From contig NZ_JADPZX010000001.1 in assembly GCF_015712165.1 (NCBI RefSeq), forward strand, positions 6,522,001 through 6,586,000: 64,000 nucleotides of DNA, written 5' to 3'. The notes below the pieces were generated by a model. The model made no database searches. It was given only the letters and a program-made list of their open reading frames with translations, and had not been told where the DNA came from. This document shows positions 50,839 through 58,823 of this stretch, one piece after another (position 1 is the first letter of the stretch; each line of letters begins with the position of its first letter). Position numbers and translations under genes: made by a program. The stretch is from Streptomyces spinoverrucosus (GTDB taxonomy: Bacteria; Actinomycetota; Actinomycetes; Streptomycetales; Streptomycetaceae).

Positions 50839-52349
50839 GCGGAAGCGTCTGGCTGCCCCCGGGCGCCCGCCCCGACACCCTGCCCGCCATCCCGCGCCGG
50901 CGCACCACCCCCAGCTGGGCGCGGCCCGACCCGATCGACGAACTCGCCGAGCGCCTCGACGACTTCATAGCCGCCGCCGTCCACCCCGACGAGATAGCCG
51001 CGCTGCTGGAGTCCGACGGACTCTCCGACGCCCGGATACGCGAGCGGTACGGCGTGAAGAACTCCTTCGCCCTCGCCGAGGAGCTCTACGAACGCGTCGG
51101 ACGCCGTTGTCCCGAACCCGACGGCCCGGTCCACGACCCCTGGCAGGTCGGCCTCCTCGGCTGCCTCCTGCGCGGCGTGGTCTTCGCCCTCCCCGGCCTC
51201 GCCTACGTCCTCGGTGCCCCGCTTCTCGCGGGCCCGAGCGACGACTTCGGCCTCCCGGCCGGCACGATCCCGCTCCTCGCGGGCGCCGTGACCGGCTGGA
51301 TGTGGAACCAGGGGCTCGCCCACCGCGCGTACTCCTGGCTGGGTCTCGGTGACCGCTCCGCCGCCCGCCGCTGTCTCCTCGTGGGCGCCCCGCTCGGCGC
51401 CCTGCTCGGCTCGCTCACCGCCCTCGCCGTCGCGGGCACCGCCGCCCCGGCCGCCGTGGCCTTCGCCGCCGGCCAGTCCTGCTACCTGGGCGCCTCCACC
51501 ACCCTGCTGGTCCTCGGCCGCGAACGCGCCCTGCTCGCCGCGCTGGCGCCGATGGCGGCGGGCGCGGTGGTCGCCCTGCTCACGGACGTGCCCGAGGCGG
51601 CCCGCCTCACGCTGCTGCTCGGCTCGCTGGCGGCGGTCGTGATGGTCGCGCTGCTGGAGGTGGCGCCCGCCGTGAAGGAGCTGGGCGAGGGCAGTTGGAC
51701 GGCCGGACTGACGGCACTGCTGCCGTTCGGGGCGCTGGGCCCCCTGCCGCGCCGCACGGGCGGTCCCCGCCTCGCCGCCTCCCTCCCGTACGCCCTCTTC
51801 GGCCTGGCCAGTGGTGTCCTGGTGCTGTACGCGGCACTCGGCGACGTACTCACCGGGCAGGAGCAGAGCGCGCTCGCCGCACCCGCGGCCGTGGCGCTCA
51901 CGCTCAGCATGGGCCCCGCCGAATGGCTGCTGTACCGCTTCCGCAGCGGCAGCCTGGCCGGACTGCGCTCCGCCGGCACGCCCCGCGCCTTCTGGCGGGC
52001 CACCGCCCGCACCGTCGCGCGGTGCCTCACCGGCTACCTCGCCGCCCTGCTCGCCCTCGCCCTGGCCACCGCCGCGCTGTGGCCGCACACCCCGTTCCCC
52101 GGCGGTGTCCGCCTGGCCGGGCTGCTGCTGCTCGGCGTGGTGCTGTGGACGGGCCTGCTGCTCCAGTCGTTCGGCGCGGTCATCGGCGCGGCGGCGCTCT
52201 GCGGCGCGGCCGCCCTCGCCCAGACGCTGGCCCTGATCACCCACGCAGGCGCCCCGCACCTGGTCGGCGTGACGGTGTACGGCTGCGCGGCCGCCGCCCA
52301 GGCCGCCCTGGTCTGCGGCCTGTTGGGAAGGGTCACCGCCCACCGATGA
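50835..52349 (+). CDS. Polytopic membrane protein in PelG position
   Basis: The protein has 504 residues with a GTG start overlapping pelF by 4 bp. About 110 soluble N-terminal residues (DPIDELAERLDDFIAAAVHP onward) precede 10-12 Ala/Leu-rich transmembrane helices from GLLGCLLRGVVFALPGLAYV to the C terminus. In Pel operons PelG, a 12-helix transporter-like protein, follows PelF and exports the polymer. Position and topology fit, but I cannot show family membership from sequence alone. It overlaps the spherulin-4 gene by ATGA, so expression is coupled. Confidence 0.7.
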   Translation: MSGSVWLPPGARPDTLPAIPRRRTTPSWARPDPIDELAERLDDFIAAAVHPDEIAALLESDGLSDARIRERYGVKNSFALAEELYERVGRRCPEPDGPVHDPWQVGLLGCLLRGVVFALPGLAYVLGAPLLAGPSDDFGLPAGTIPLLAGAVTGWMWNQGLAHRAYSWLGLGDRSAARRCLLVGAPLGALLGSLTALAVAGTAAPAAVAFAAGQSCYLGASTTLLVLGRERALLAALAPMAAGAVVALLTDVPEAARLTLLLGSLAAVVMVALLEVAPAVKELGEGSWTAGLTALLPFGALGPLPRRTGGPRLAASLPYALFGLASGVLVLYAALGDVLTGQEQSALAAPAAVALTLSMGPAEWLLYRFRSGSLAGLRSAGTPRAFWRATARTVARCLTGYLAALLALALATAALWPHTPFPGGVRLAGLLLLGVVLWTGLLLQSFGAVIGAAALCGAAALAQTLALITHAGAPHLVGVTVYGCAAAAQAALVCGLLGRVTAHR

Positions 52350-52992
52350 GCACCCTGCTGGTGCCGTACTACGAGCACCCGGCCGCCCGCCCCGCCGAAT
52401 GGGACGCGATCGTCGCCGCCGCGCCCCGCCTCTACGGCGTCGTCCTCAACCCCGCCAGCGGCCCCGGCGACCACCCCGACGACGCCTTCGCCGAGGTCGC
52501 CGCCCGTCTCCGCGCGGCCGGCGTCCGGGTGCTCGGCTACACCGACACCGCCTACGGCCACCGCCGCCACGCCGAGGTCGTCCAGGACCTGACCCGGCAC
52601 CGCGAGTGGTACGGGGCGGACGGCGCCTTCCTCGACCAGGTGGCCGCGGAACCGGAACGGTTCGGCCACTACCAGCGGCTCGCCACCGCCGCCTGGGGCG
52701 CAGGCTGCGACACCCTCGCCCTCAACCACGGCACCCCGCCGCACCCCTCGTACGCCCGCATCGCCGACGTCCTGGTCACCTTCGAGGGCGACTGGACGAC
52801 GTACCGCGACCTGACCCCGAGGCCCTGGCGCGGCGCGGGCGTGCACCTGTGCCATCTGGTGTACGGCGTCCCGGCCGGCGTCGACGCGGCGGAGCTGGCC
52901 CGCGCGCGGGGGCGGCCGTGCACTGCGCGGTACCCGGGATGGGAGATCATCCGTGGGGTACGTTGCCGCACACCCTGGAGCCCGTCCGGTGA
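52346..52992 (+). pseudogene. Spherulin-4 / GH135-like protein, frame broken by one base near the 3' end
   Basis: The frame starts MSTLLVPYYEHPAARPAEWD and contains GVVLNPASGPGDHPDDAF, VLGYTDTAYGHR and GAFLDQVAAEPERFGHYQRL, typical of spherulin-4 proteins. Related GH135 enzymes cut alpha-1,4-N-acetylgalactosamine polymers. After ELARARGRP the frame becomes non-homologous and runs over the next gene. One more G in the five-G run at 52908-52912 restores an ending RARGAAVHCAVPGMGDHPWG then TLPHTLEPVR, with a stop that overlaps the next start as GTGA. There is no signal peptide. The cause is an undercall or a true mutation. Confidence 0.75.
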
Positions 52993-53762
52993 GACGCCCG
53001 ATCCTCCTGATCGCCCTGCTGTTGCTGATCGCGGGCTGCACCTCCGACCCCGAGCCGCCGGACGCCATCTGGCAGCCGCGCCCCGGCACGGACTGGCAGT
53101 GGCAGCTGCGCGGCCGCGTCGACACCTCCGTCGACGCCCCCGTCTACGACATCGACGGCTTCGACACCCCCGAGGCCACGGTGGCCGAACTGCACGACAA
53201 GGGCCGCAAGGTCATCTGCTACCTCTCCACCGGCGCCTGGGAGGACTGGCGGCCCGACGCGAAGAAGTTCCCCAAGTCGGTCATCGGCGAGGGCAACGGC
53301 TGGGAGGGCGAACGCTGGCTCGACATCCGCCGCACCGACGTGCTGGAGCCGCTGATGGCGGCCCGCATGGACATGTGCCGCGACAAGGGCTTCGACGCGG
53401 TCGAGCCGGACAACATGGACGGCTACAAGAACCGCACCGGCTTCCCCCTCAAGGCTGCCGACCAGCTCCGCTACAACCGGCTGATCGCCGACCTGGCCCA
53501 CGAGCGCGGCATGGCGGCCGGCCTGAAGAACGACCTCGACCAGATCCCCGAACTGGTCGACGACTTCGACTTCGCGGTCAACGAACAGTGCGCCCAGTAC
53601 GACGAGTGCGCCGCCCTCACCCCCTTCATCGAGGCGGGCAAGGCGGTCTTCCACGCCGAGTACGAACTCTCCACGCGCAGCTTCTGCGCCGAGTCCCGCC
53701 GGCTGAAGTTGAGCTCGCTGCTGAAGAAGTACGAGTTGGGTGTGTGGCGCCAGAGCTGCTGA
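52989..53762 (+). CDS. GH114 endo-alpha-1,4-polygalactosaminidase-like lipoprotein
   Basis: The protein has 257 residues from a GTG, with a lipobox LLIAGC making Cys17 the lipidated residue. The GH114 TIM-barrel is clear: WQWQLRGRVDTSVDAPVYDI, KVICYLSTGAWEDWRPD, GFDAVEPDNMDGYKNRTGF and FAVNEQCAQYDEC with the probable catalytic acid. GH114 cleaves partly deacetylated alpha-1,4-galactosamine polymers, and the PelA hydrolase domain belongs to the same fold. It ends the five-gene run and is convergent with cobS (6-bp gap). Anchored outside the membrane, it could trim the exported polymer. Confidence 0.85.
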   Translation: MRRPILLIALLLLIAGCTSDPEPPDAIWQPRPGTDWQWQLRGRVDTSVDAPVYDIDGFDTPEATVAELHDKGRKVICYLSTGAWEDWRPDAKKFPKSVIGEGNGWEGERWLDIRRTDVLEPLMAARMDMCRDKGFDAVEPDNMDGYKNRTGFPLKAADQLRYNRLIADLAHERGMAAGLKNDLDQIPELVDDFDFAVNEQCAQYDECAALTPFIEAGKAVFHAEYELSTRSFCAESRRLKLSSLLKKYELGVWRQSC

Positions 53763-53768
53763 GGCGTT

Positions 53769-54551
53769 TCACCCCAGGGCGAGCACCAGCAGCGCCGTCG
53801 TGGCCGCCGTCTCGGCGAGCCCGCCGAACACATCCCCGGTGACCCCGCCGAACCGGCGGACGCAGTGCCGCAGCAGGACGTCGGCGACGACGGCGGAGGC
53901 GACCACCGCGAGGGCCGCGCGGGCGATGTCGTACGACCCGAAGGGCGCCCCGGCGGCCGCGGCGGCCCCGGTCACCGCGAGGGCCACGCCCCCCGCCCAG
54001 CCCGCGGGGACGACCCCGGCGACGGCCGCCCCCAGCCCGTCCGGCCGGGCGGCCGGCACCCCGGCGCGGGCCGCCAGCGTCAGCGCCAGCCGGGCGGCGG
54101 TGGCCGCGACGACGGCGGCGAGCGCGCCCCGGGCCCAGGAGCCCTCGTAGATCTGTGCGAGCGCCGCCACCTGGGCCAGCAGCACGAAGACCAGGGTGAG
54201 CACCCCGAACGGCCCGATGTCCGACTGCTTCATGATCCGCAGCGCGTCCTCGGCGGGCTTGCCGCTGCCCAGCCCGTCCGCCGTGTCGGCCAGCCCGTCC
54301 AAGTGCAGGCCACGGGTGAGTACGGCGGGGACGGCGACGCTTGCGACGGCGGCGAGCAGCGGACTCGCGCCGAGGAGCAGCAGCAGGAGACCGAGCCCGG
54401 CCGCGCACAGGCCGACGACCAGCCCGGCGAGAGGGGCGCAGAGCATCCCGCCGCGTGCGGTCCCACGGTCCCAGCGGGTCACCCGTACCGGCAGGACGGT
54501 GAGGGTGCCGAAGGCGAAGCGCAGGCCGTGCGCGGGCGGGAGCAGGGGCAT
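53769..54551 (-). CDS. cobS: Cobalamin-5'-phosphate synthase
   Basis: This is a 260-residue integral membrane protein with RFAFGTLTVLPVRV at the start, the metal-binding HLDGLADTADGLGSGKPAED motif (conserved Asp/His) and several Ala/Leu-rich helices. CobS joins adenosylcobinamide-GDP with alpha-ribazole phosphate in the last assembly step of coenzyme B12. CobT (the ribazole-phosphate maker) and CobU are encoded 2-6 kb away on the same strand, interleaved with unrelated genes. No B12 riboswitch is evident upstream. Confidence 0.93.
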   Translation of the reverse strand: MPLLPPAHGLRFAFGTLTVLPVRVTRWDRGTARGGMLCAPLAGLVVGLCAAGLGLLLLLLGASPLLAAVASVAVPAVLTRGLHLDGLADTADGLGSGKPAEDALRIMKQSDIGPFGVLTLVFVLLAQVAALAQIYEGSWARGALAAVVAATAARLALTLAARAGVPAARPDGLGAAVAGVVPAGWAGGVALAVTGAAAAAGAPFGSYDIARAALAVVASAVVADVLLRHCVRRFGGVTGDVFGGLAETAATTALLVLALG

Positions 54552-54613
54552 CCCGGCAGGGTACGCGACCGCTCACAGAGCGCCGCACGGTGATCCTGGG
54601 CAGACTTGGACCC

Positions 54614-55378
54614 ATGGGGAACTGGCTGGAACGCAACATCGTCGAGCCCGGCAAACTCCCCCTGCTGCTCGCCCTCACCGCCTTCGTGCTGACCTTCCTG
54701 ATCACCCGGTTGATCACCCGTATGATCCGGGCGGGCAAGGGCCCCTTCGGCAACGTCAGGGCGGGCGGTGTGCACGTCCACCACGTGGTGCCCGGCGTCA
54801 TCCTCACCCTCGTCGGCGGCTTCGGGGCGGTGGCCGGCGGCCGGCAAGGCTTCGGGGCCTGTCTCTCGGCCGTGGTCTTCGGGATCGGCGCGGGCCTGGT
54901 GCTGGATGAGTTCGCGCTGATCCTGCACCTGGCCGACGTGTACTGGACCGAGGCGGGCCGCAAGAGCGTCGAGGCGGTCGTGCTCACCGCCGCGCTGGTC
55001 GGCCTGTGGGTGGCCGGTTTCTCGCCGTTCGGCGTCAACGACCTCGACGAGGACGAGCTGCAGGGGCGGGGGACGGTGATCTCCACCGTCGCCGCGAACT
55101 TCCTCCTGTCGCTCATCGCCCTCGCCAAGGGCAAGGCCCGCCTGGCGATCCTCGGCGTGATCGTCCCGTTCCTCGCCCTGTTCGGCGCGATCCGGTTGGC
55201 CCGCCCCGGCTCCCCGTGGGCTAAACGCCTCTACCGGCGCCGCCCCCGCGCCCGGGCCAGAGCGAGTCTGCGCGCCTACCACCACGACCGCCGCTGGCTG
55301 GGTCCCAGCCGTAAGTTTCAGGACTGGCTCGGCGGCACGCCCGACCCCGAGCGGACCCGGGCCCTGGAGAGCCACTGA
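54614..55378 (+). CDS. Conserved membrane protein with HVHH motif
   Basis: The protein has 254 residues starting MGNWLERNIVEPGKLP. About five transmembrane helices are visible, beginning LLLALTAFVLTFLITRLITR. The first cytoplasmic/exoplasmic loop contains GGVHVHHVVPGVILTLVGGF, a cluster of histidines that could bind metal, followed by FGIGAGLVLDEFALILHL with acidic residues in a helix. A basic Arg-rich tail follows (RLYRRRPRARARASLRAYHH). I do not recognise the family. Its 3' end overlaps the convergent gene by 61 bp. Confidence 0.75.
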   Translation: MGNWLERNIVEPGKLPLLLALTAFVLTFLITRLITRMIRAGKGPFGNVRAGGVHVHHVVPGVILTLVGGFGAVAGGRQGFGACLSAVVFGIGAGLVLDEFALILHLADVYWTEAGRKSVEAVVLTAALVGLWVAGFSPFGVNDLDEDELQGRGTVISTVAANFLLSLIALAKGKARLAILGVIVPFLALFGAIRLARPGSPWAKRLYRRRPRARARASLRAYHHDRRWLGPSRKFQDWLGGTPDPERTRALESH

Positions 55379-56007
55379 CACAGCGCGGTCACCGCACACA
55401 GCACCAGCACCGCCGCGATCGCCGCGAGGTGCTCCTTGCCGGCGAGGTTCTCCTTCACCAGCACCTCGACCACCATCGCGACGACGACCGCTCCGGCGGT
55501 GACGTACGCGCCGTGGCGCAGGCCGACGTACACCGCGAGGCCGACGACCGCCGCCGACGGGCCGCTGTCCACGACCTGCGCGTCCGAGGCGGGCAGGCCC
55601 AGCGGGTGGCCGGAGCCGAGGGCGATGCCGAGCCGGGCGTACAGTGTGCCGGCGAGGGTGGCGGCGTAGGCGAGCGCGAGGGTGAGCGGGCGGCCGAGGC
55701 AGATCTCCGCGATGCCGAGCACCAGCAGGATCTGCAGCAGCGCACCCCACACCGGGAGGTCGAGGGCGGGCACGAACAGCGACAGGGGAGTGCGCAGCAG
55801 GGCGAGCCAGAGGGGGTCCTCGGCGCGGACGGCCCCGACGTTCTGCACGAACCGGTAGCCCCACGCCTGTCCGTGCACGAAATGCAGCAGGGCGGTGAGG
55901 CCGACGGCCCCGAGCGCCATCGCCACCGCCCGCGCCCGCAGCCCGTCACGGACGGTCCGGTAAAGCGGCCCCCATTCGGCGCGGGCCCAGCGGGCGAGCG
56001 GGTTCAT
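55318..56007 (-). CDS. Rhomboid-like membrane protein
   Basis: The protein has 229 residues from an ATG at 56007. About six transmembrane helices are visible, with LLHFVHGQAWGYRFVQNVGA, ILLVLGIAEICLGRPLTLAL and SGPSAAVVGLAVYVGLRHGA. The layout, including a G-P-S-A segment where rhomboids have GxSG, resembles the rhomboid-like family. The Ser/His dyad is uncertain (SGPSA, HGAY), so proteolysis is not claimed. The gene overlaps the 3' end of a convergent membrane-protein gene by 61 bp. A 49-bp tandem array starts 148 bp upstream. Confidence 0.65.
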   Translation of the reverse strand: MNPLARWARAEWGPLYRTVRDGLRARAVAMALGAVGLTALLHFVHGQAWGYRFVQNVGAVRAEDPLWLALLRTPLSLFVPALDLPVWGALLQILLVLGIAEICLGRPLTLALAYAATLAGTLYARLGIALGSGHPLGLPASDAQVVDSGPSAAVVGLAVYVGLRHGAYVTAGAVVVAMVVEVLVKENLAGKEHLAAIAAVLVLCAVTALCQWLSRARVRSGSGVPPSQS

Positions 56008-56154
56008 CGGGGGCGGCTCCGGACGATGCGGCGGGACGGAATACGTGACGACACGTACGGAGACCGCCCGAAACCTCCCGCAAGTTGCCCACACCGCGAG
56101 TGACCTGCACCTCAGGCACCTACCCCGCTTTTCCCGCCGCGACGGCGCTCAGCC

Positions 56155-56489
56155 ACGACGGCGCAGCCTGGCGGTGCCCAACCGGCCGAAGCCGCGCTCG
56201 GCCACGACGGCGCAGCCCGGCGGTGCCGAACCGGCCGAAGCCGCGCTCGGCCACGACGGCGCGGCCCGGCGGTGCCCAACCGGCCGAAGCCGCGCTCGGC
56301 CACGACGGCGCAGCCCGGCGGTGCCCAACCGGCCGAAGCCGCGCTCGGCCACGACGGCGCGGCCCGGCGGTGCCCAACCGGCCGAAGCCGCGCTCGGCCA
56401 CGACGGCGCAGCCCGGCGGTGCCGAACCGGCCGAAGCCGCGCTCGGCCACGACGGCGCAGCCCGGCGGTGCCCAACCGGCCGACGCCCC
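56155..56489. repeat. 49-bp tandem array, seven units
   Basis: Units begin ACGACGGCGC at 56155, 56204, 56253, 56302, 56351, 56400 and 56449, exactly 49 bp apart; the last is partial and ends at the cobT stop codon. Differences are single bases (CAGCCC versus CGGCCC, CCCAACC versus CCGAACC). Each unit contains GGCCGA-n8-TCGGCC, a small hairpin. The period is not a multiple of three, so long frames here are artefacts. The array fills most of the 481-bp gap between the rhomboid-like gene and cobT. Confidence 0.95.
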
Positions 56490-57571
56490 TACTCGGCCTC
56501 CGGCTCCTCGCTCGGCTTCTTCTCCGCCGGCCGCTCCGGAAGCTCCGCCGCCAACGCCGCCGCGGCCTGCACCATGGGCAGCGCCAACAGGCCCCCCGCG
56601 CCCTCACCGACCGACACCCCGTGGTCGAGCAGCGGCTCCAGCGCCATCCGGTCCAGCGCCTTGGCCTGACCCGGCTCCCCGCTGTTGTGCCCGGCCAGCC
56701 ACCAGTCCGGCGCCCGGAACGCGATCCGCTGCGCCACCAGCGCACACGCGGCCGCCACCACACCGTCCAGGATCACCGGCGTCTTCCGCACCGCGCACTG
56801 GAGCAGGAACCCGGTCATCGCCGCGACATCGGCCCCGCCGACCGTCGCCAGCAACTGCAACTGATCCCCGAGCACCGGCCGCGCCCGCCGCAACGCGTCC
56901 CGGATCGCCGCGCACTTGCGCATCCACACCAGGTCGTCGATCGCGAGCCCGCCCCGCCCGGTCACCACCGACGCGTCGGTCCCGCACAGCGCGGCGACCA
57001 GCACCCCGGCCACCGTGGTCCCGCCCACGCTCACATCGCCGAGCACCACCAGATCCGTACCGGAGTCGGCCTCCTCGTCGGCCACCGCGACCCCGGCCCG
57101 GAACGCCGCCTCGGCCTCCTCGGCGGTCAGCGCGTCCTCGATGTCGATCCGCCCACTGCCCCGCCGTACCCGATGCTTCACGACGTCCTCGGGCAGCGCC
57201 TGCGGATCGCAGTCCAGAGCCATGTCCACGACCCGCACCGGCACGCCGAGCCGCCGGGCCAGCACGGACACCGGCCGGCCGCCCTGAAGCACCTCCCGCA
57301 CCAGCTCCACGGCGCTCCCCGCGGGCCGCGCCGACACCCCCAGCTCCGCGACACCGTGGTCACCGGCGAACAGCACCACCCGCGGCCGTTCCACCGACCG
57401 CACCGGTACGGCACCCTGCGCCGCGGCCAGCCACTCACCCAGGTCGTCGAGGCGCCCCAGCGAACCGGGCGGCACGATCTGACGCTCCCGGCGCGCCTCC
57501 GCGTCGCGGCGCACCCCGCCGTCCGGGCGCTCGATCAGGTCGGTGAAGTCGTCGAGATTAAGCGAGCTCAT
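56489..57571 (-). CDS. cobT: Nicotinate-nucleotide-dimethylbenzimidazole phosphoribosyltransferase
   Basis: The protein has 360 residues starting MSSLNLDDFTDLIERPDGGV. CobT landmarks are VPPGSLGRLDDLGEWLAAAQ, VVLFAGDHGVAELGVS, VVLGDVSVGGTTVAGVLVAAL and the C-terminal MALEPLLDHGVSVGEGAGG with the catalytic Glu. It transfers ribose-phosphate to the lower ligand base of B12. An Ala/Glu/Lys/Pro-rich tail (PERPAEKKPSEEPEAE) extends past the usual end, directly abutting the 49-bp tandem array. Confidence 0.95.
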   Translation of the reverse strand: MSSLNLDDFTDLIERPDGGVRRDAEARRERQIVPPGSLGRLDDLGEWLAAAQGAVPVRSVERPRVVLFAGDHGVAELGVSARPAGSAVELVREVLQGGRPVSVLARRLGVPVRVVDMALDCDPQALPEDVVKHRVRRGSGRIDIEDALTAEEAEAAFRAGVAVADEEADSGTDLVVLGDVSVGGTTVAGVLVAALCGTDASVVTGRGGLAIDDLVWMRKCAAIRDALRRARPVLGDQLQLLATVGGADVAAMTGFLLQCAVRKTPVILDGVVAAACALVAQRIAFRAPDWWLAGHNSGEPGQAKALDRMALEPLLDHGVSVGEGAGGLLALPMVQAAAALAAELPERPAEKKPSEEPEAE

Positions 57572-57744
57572 TCGCCGAACAGTACCGGCCCCGATCGAAC
57601 AGGACGGCGCCACATGGCGACCTCGACCCCACCACGTCGTTGCACCCAAGATCGCGATCCCATACGTTCCGTTTTGCAGCGGATTGTCGTATGTCTCGTC
57701 GTACGTCCCACCCCGCTCCGTCCGTCGCGCCCCGGGAGCCGCCC

Positions 57745-58800
57745 ATGTCGTCGTCCGCCCCCGTCGCCCCACCGGCGATCGACCTGCGCCGCGCCAAGTA
57801 CCTCGCCGAACTCGCCCAGGGCACCGCGCGTTTCCACGCGGCGCGGCGCGACAGCTGCCCCTGGTGCGGCGGGCAGCGCCTGCGCACCCGCCTCACGGCA
57901 CCCGACGTCATCCAGCGCAAGCCGGGCACGTTCACGCTCGACGAGTGCCAGGACTGCGCGCATGTCTTCCAGAACCCCGGTCTCACCCCGGAGGGCGCGG
58001 CGTTCTACCACCGGGACCGGGACCTGTACGAGCGCCCGCCCTCGCGGCGCCGCAACCGGCAGCGCGTCCGGGCGATGCTGCGCTTCCCAGTGCCGGAGAG
58101 CTGGCTGGACGTGGGCACGGGCGACGGCGACTTCCCGGCCGTCGCCCAGGAGTTGCTCCCGTACACGTCCTTCGACGGCACGGACCCCACCCCGCGCGTC
58201 CTGCGCGCCCGCGCCACGGAACGCGTGGAGGAGGCCTACGTGGGGCACCTGACCAGCCCCCGCCTCCTGGCCCGTCTGCGCTCCCGCTACGACGTGGTGA
58301 GCGTCTTCCACCAGCTGGAACAGTCCCCGTCACCCCGCGAGGAACTCGGGGCGGCGATCGCGGCCCTCCGTCCCGGCGGTCACCTCGTCCTCGAACTGAC
58401 CAACCCCCAGAGCGCCTTCGCCGCACTCCTGGGCAAGTGGTGGCCCGGCCACGCGCAACCCCGCCAGGCCCACCTCATCCCGCTCGCCAACGTGTACGAG
58501 GTCCTGGAGTCCCACAACTGCACGATCCTCACCACGGACGAGTCCACCCCCCACACCCCCACGGACCTCGCCACGGCGACGACCCGAGCCCTCGCCCAGG
58601 CCCTCCCTTCCCCCGACACCCCCTGGCGAGTCACCCCACCCACCCTGCTGCAACACACCACGCGCGCGGCCCTGACACCGGCGACCGTCCCCCTGCGCCT
58701 GACAGCCGCGGCCCTGGACCACGCCCTGGCGCCCGTCCTCCGCCGCACCGGCTTCTCCAACGCGTACCGGGTGATCGCCCGCAAGGACCCACTGCCGTAA
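57745..58800 (+). CDS. Class I SAM methyltransferase with N-terminal zinc ribbon
   Basis: The protein has 351 residues from an ATG behind GGGAG. An N-terminal zinc-ribbon-like element has CPWCGGQRLRTRL and, 27 residues on, CQDCAHVFQNPGL. The SAM domain then follows: SWLDVGTGDGDFPAVAQELL, a central VVSVFHQLEQSPSPREEL and LRPGGHLVLELTNPQSAF. The layout is that of C-methyltransferases that act on nucleotide sugars or quinone-like substrates, with zinc at the N terminus. It is divergent from cobT across 173 bp that shows no gene. Confidence 0.83.
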   Translation: MSSSAPVAPPAIDLRRAKYLAELAQGTARFHAARRDSCPWCGGQRLRTRLTAPDVIQRKPGTFTLDECQDCAHVFQNPGLTPEGAAFYHRDRDLYERPPSRRRNRQRVRAMLRFPVPESWLDVGTGDGDFPAVAQELLPYTSFDGTDPTPRVLRARATERVEEAYVGHLTSPRLLARLRSRYDVVSVFHQLEQSPSPREELGAAIAALRPGGHLVLELTNPQSAFAALLGKWWPGHAQPRQAHLIPLANVYEVLESHNCTILTTDESTPHTPTDLATATTRALAQALPSPDTPWRVTPPTLLQHTTRAALTPATVPLRLTAAALDHALAPVLRRTGFSNAYRVIARKDPLP

Positions 58801-58823
58801 GCCGGGCGACGCCGGTCGGCTCC

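Noticed and set aside
56112..56763. Repeat-protein frames across the 49-bp array
   Set aside because: They are stop-free in more than one frame, the period is not a multiple of three and no ribosome site is present.
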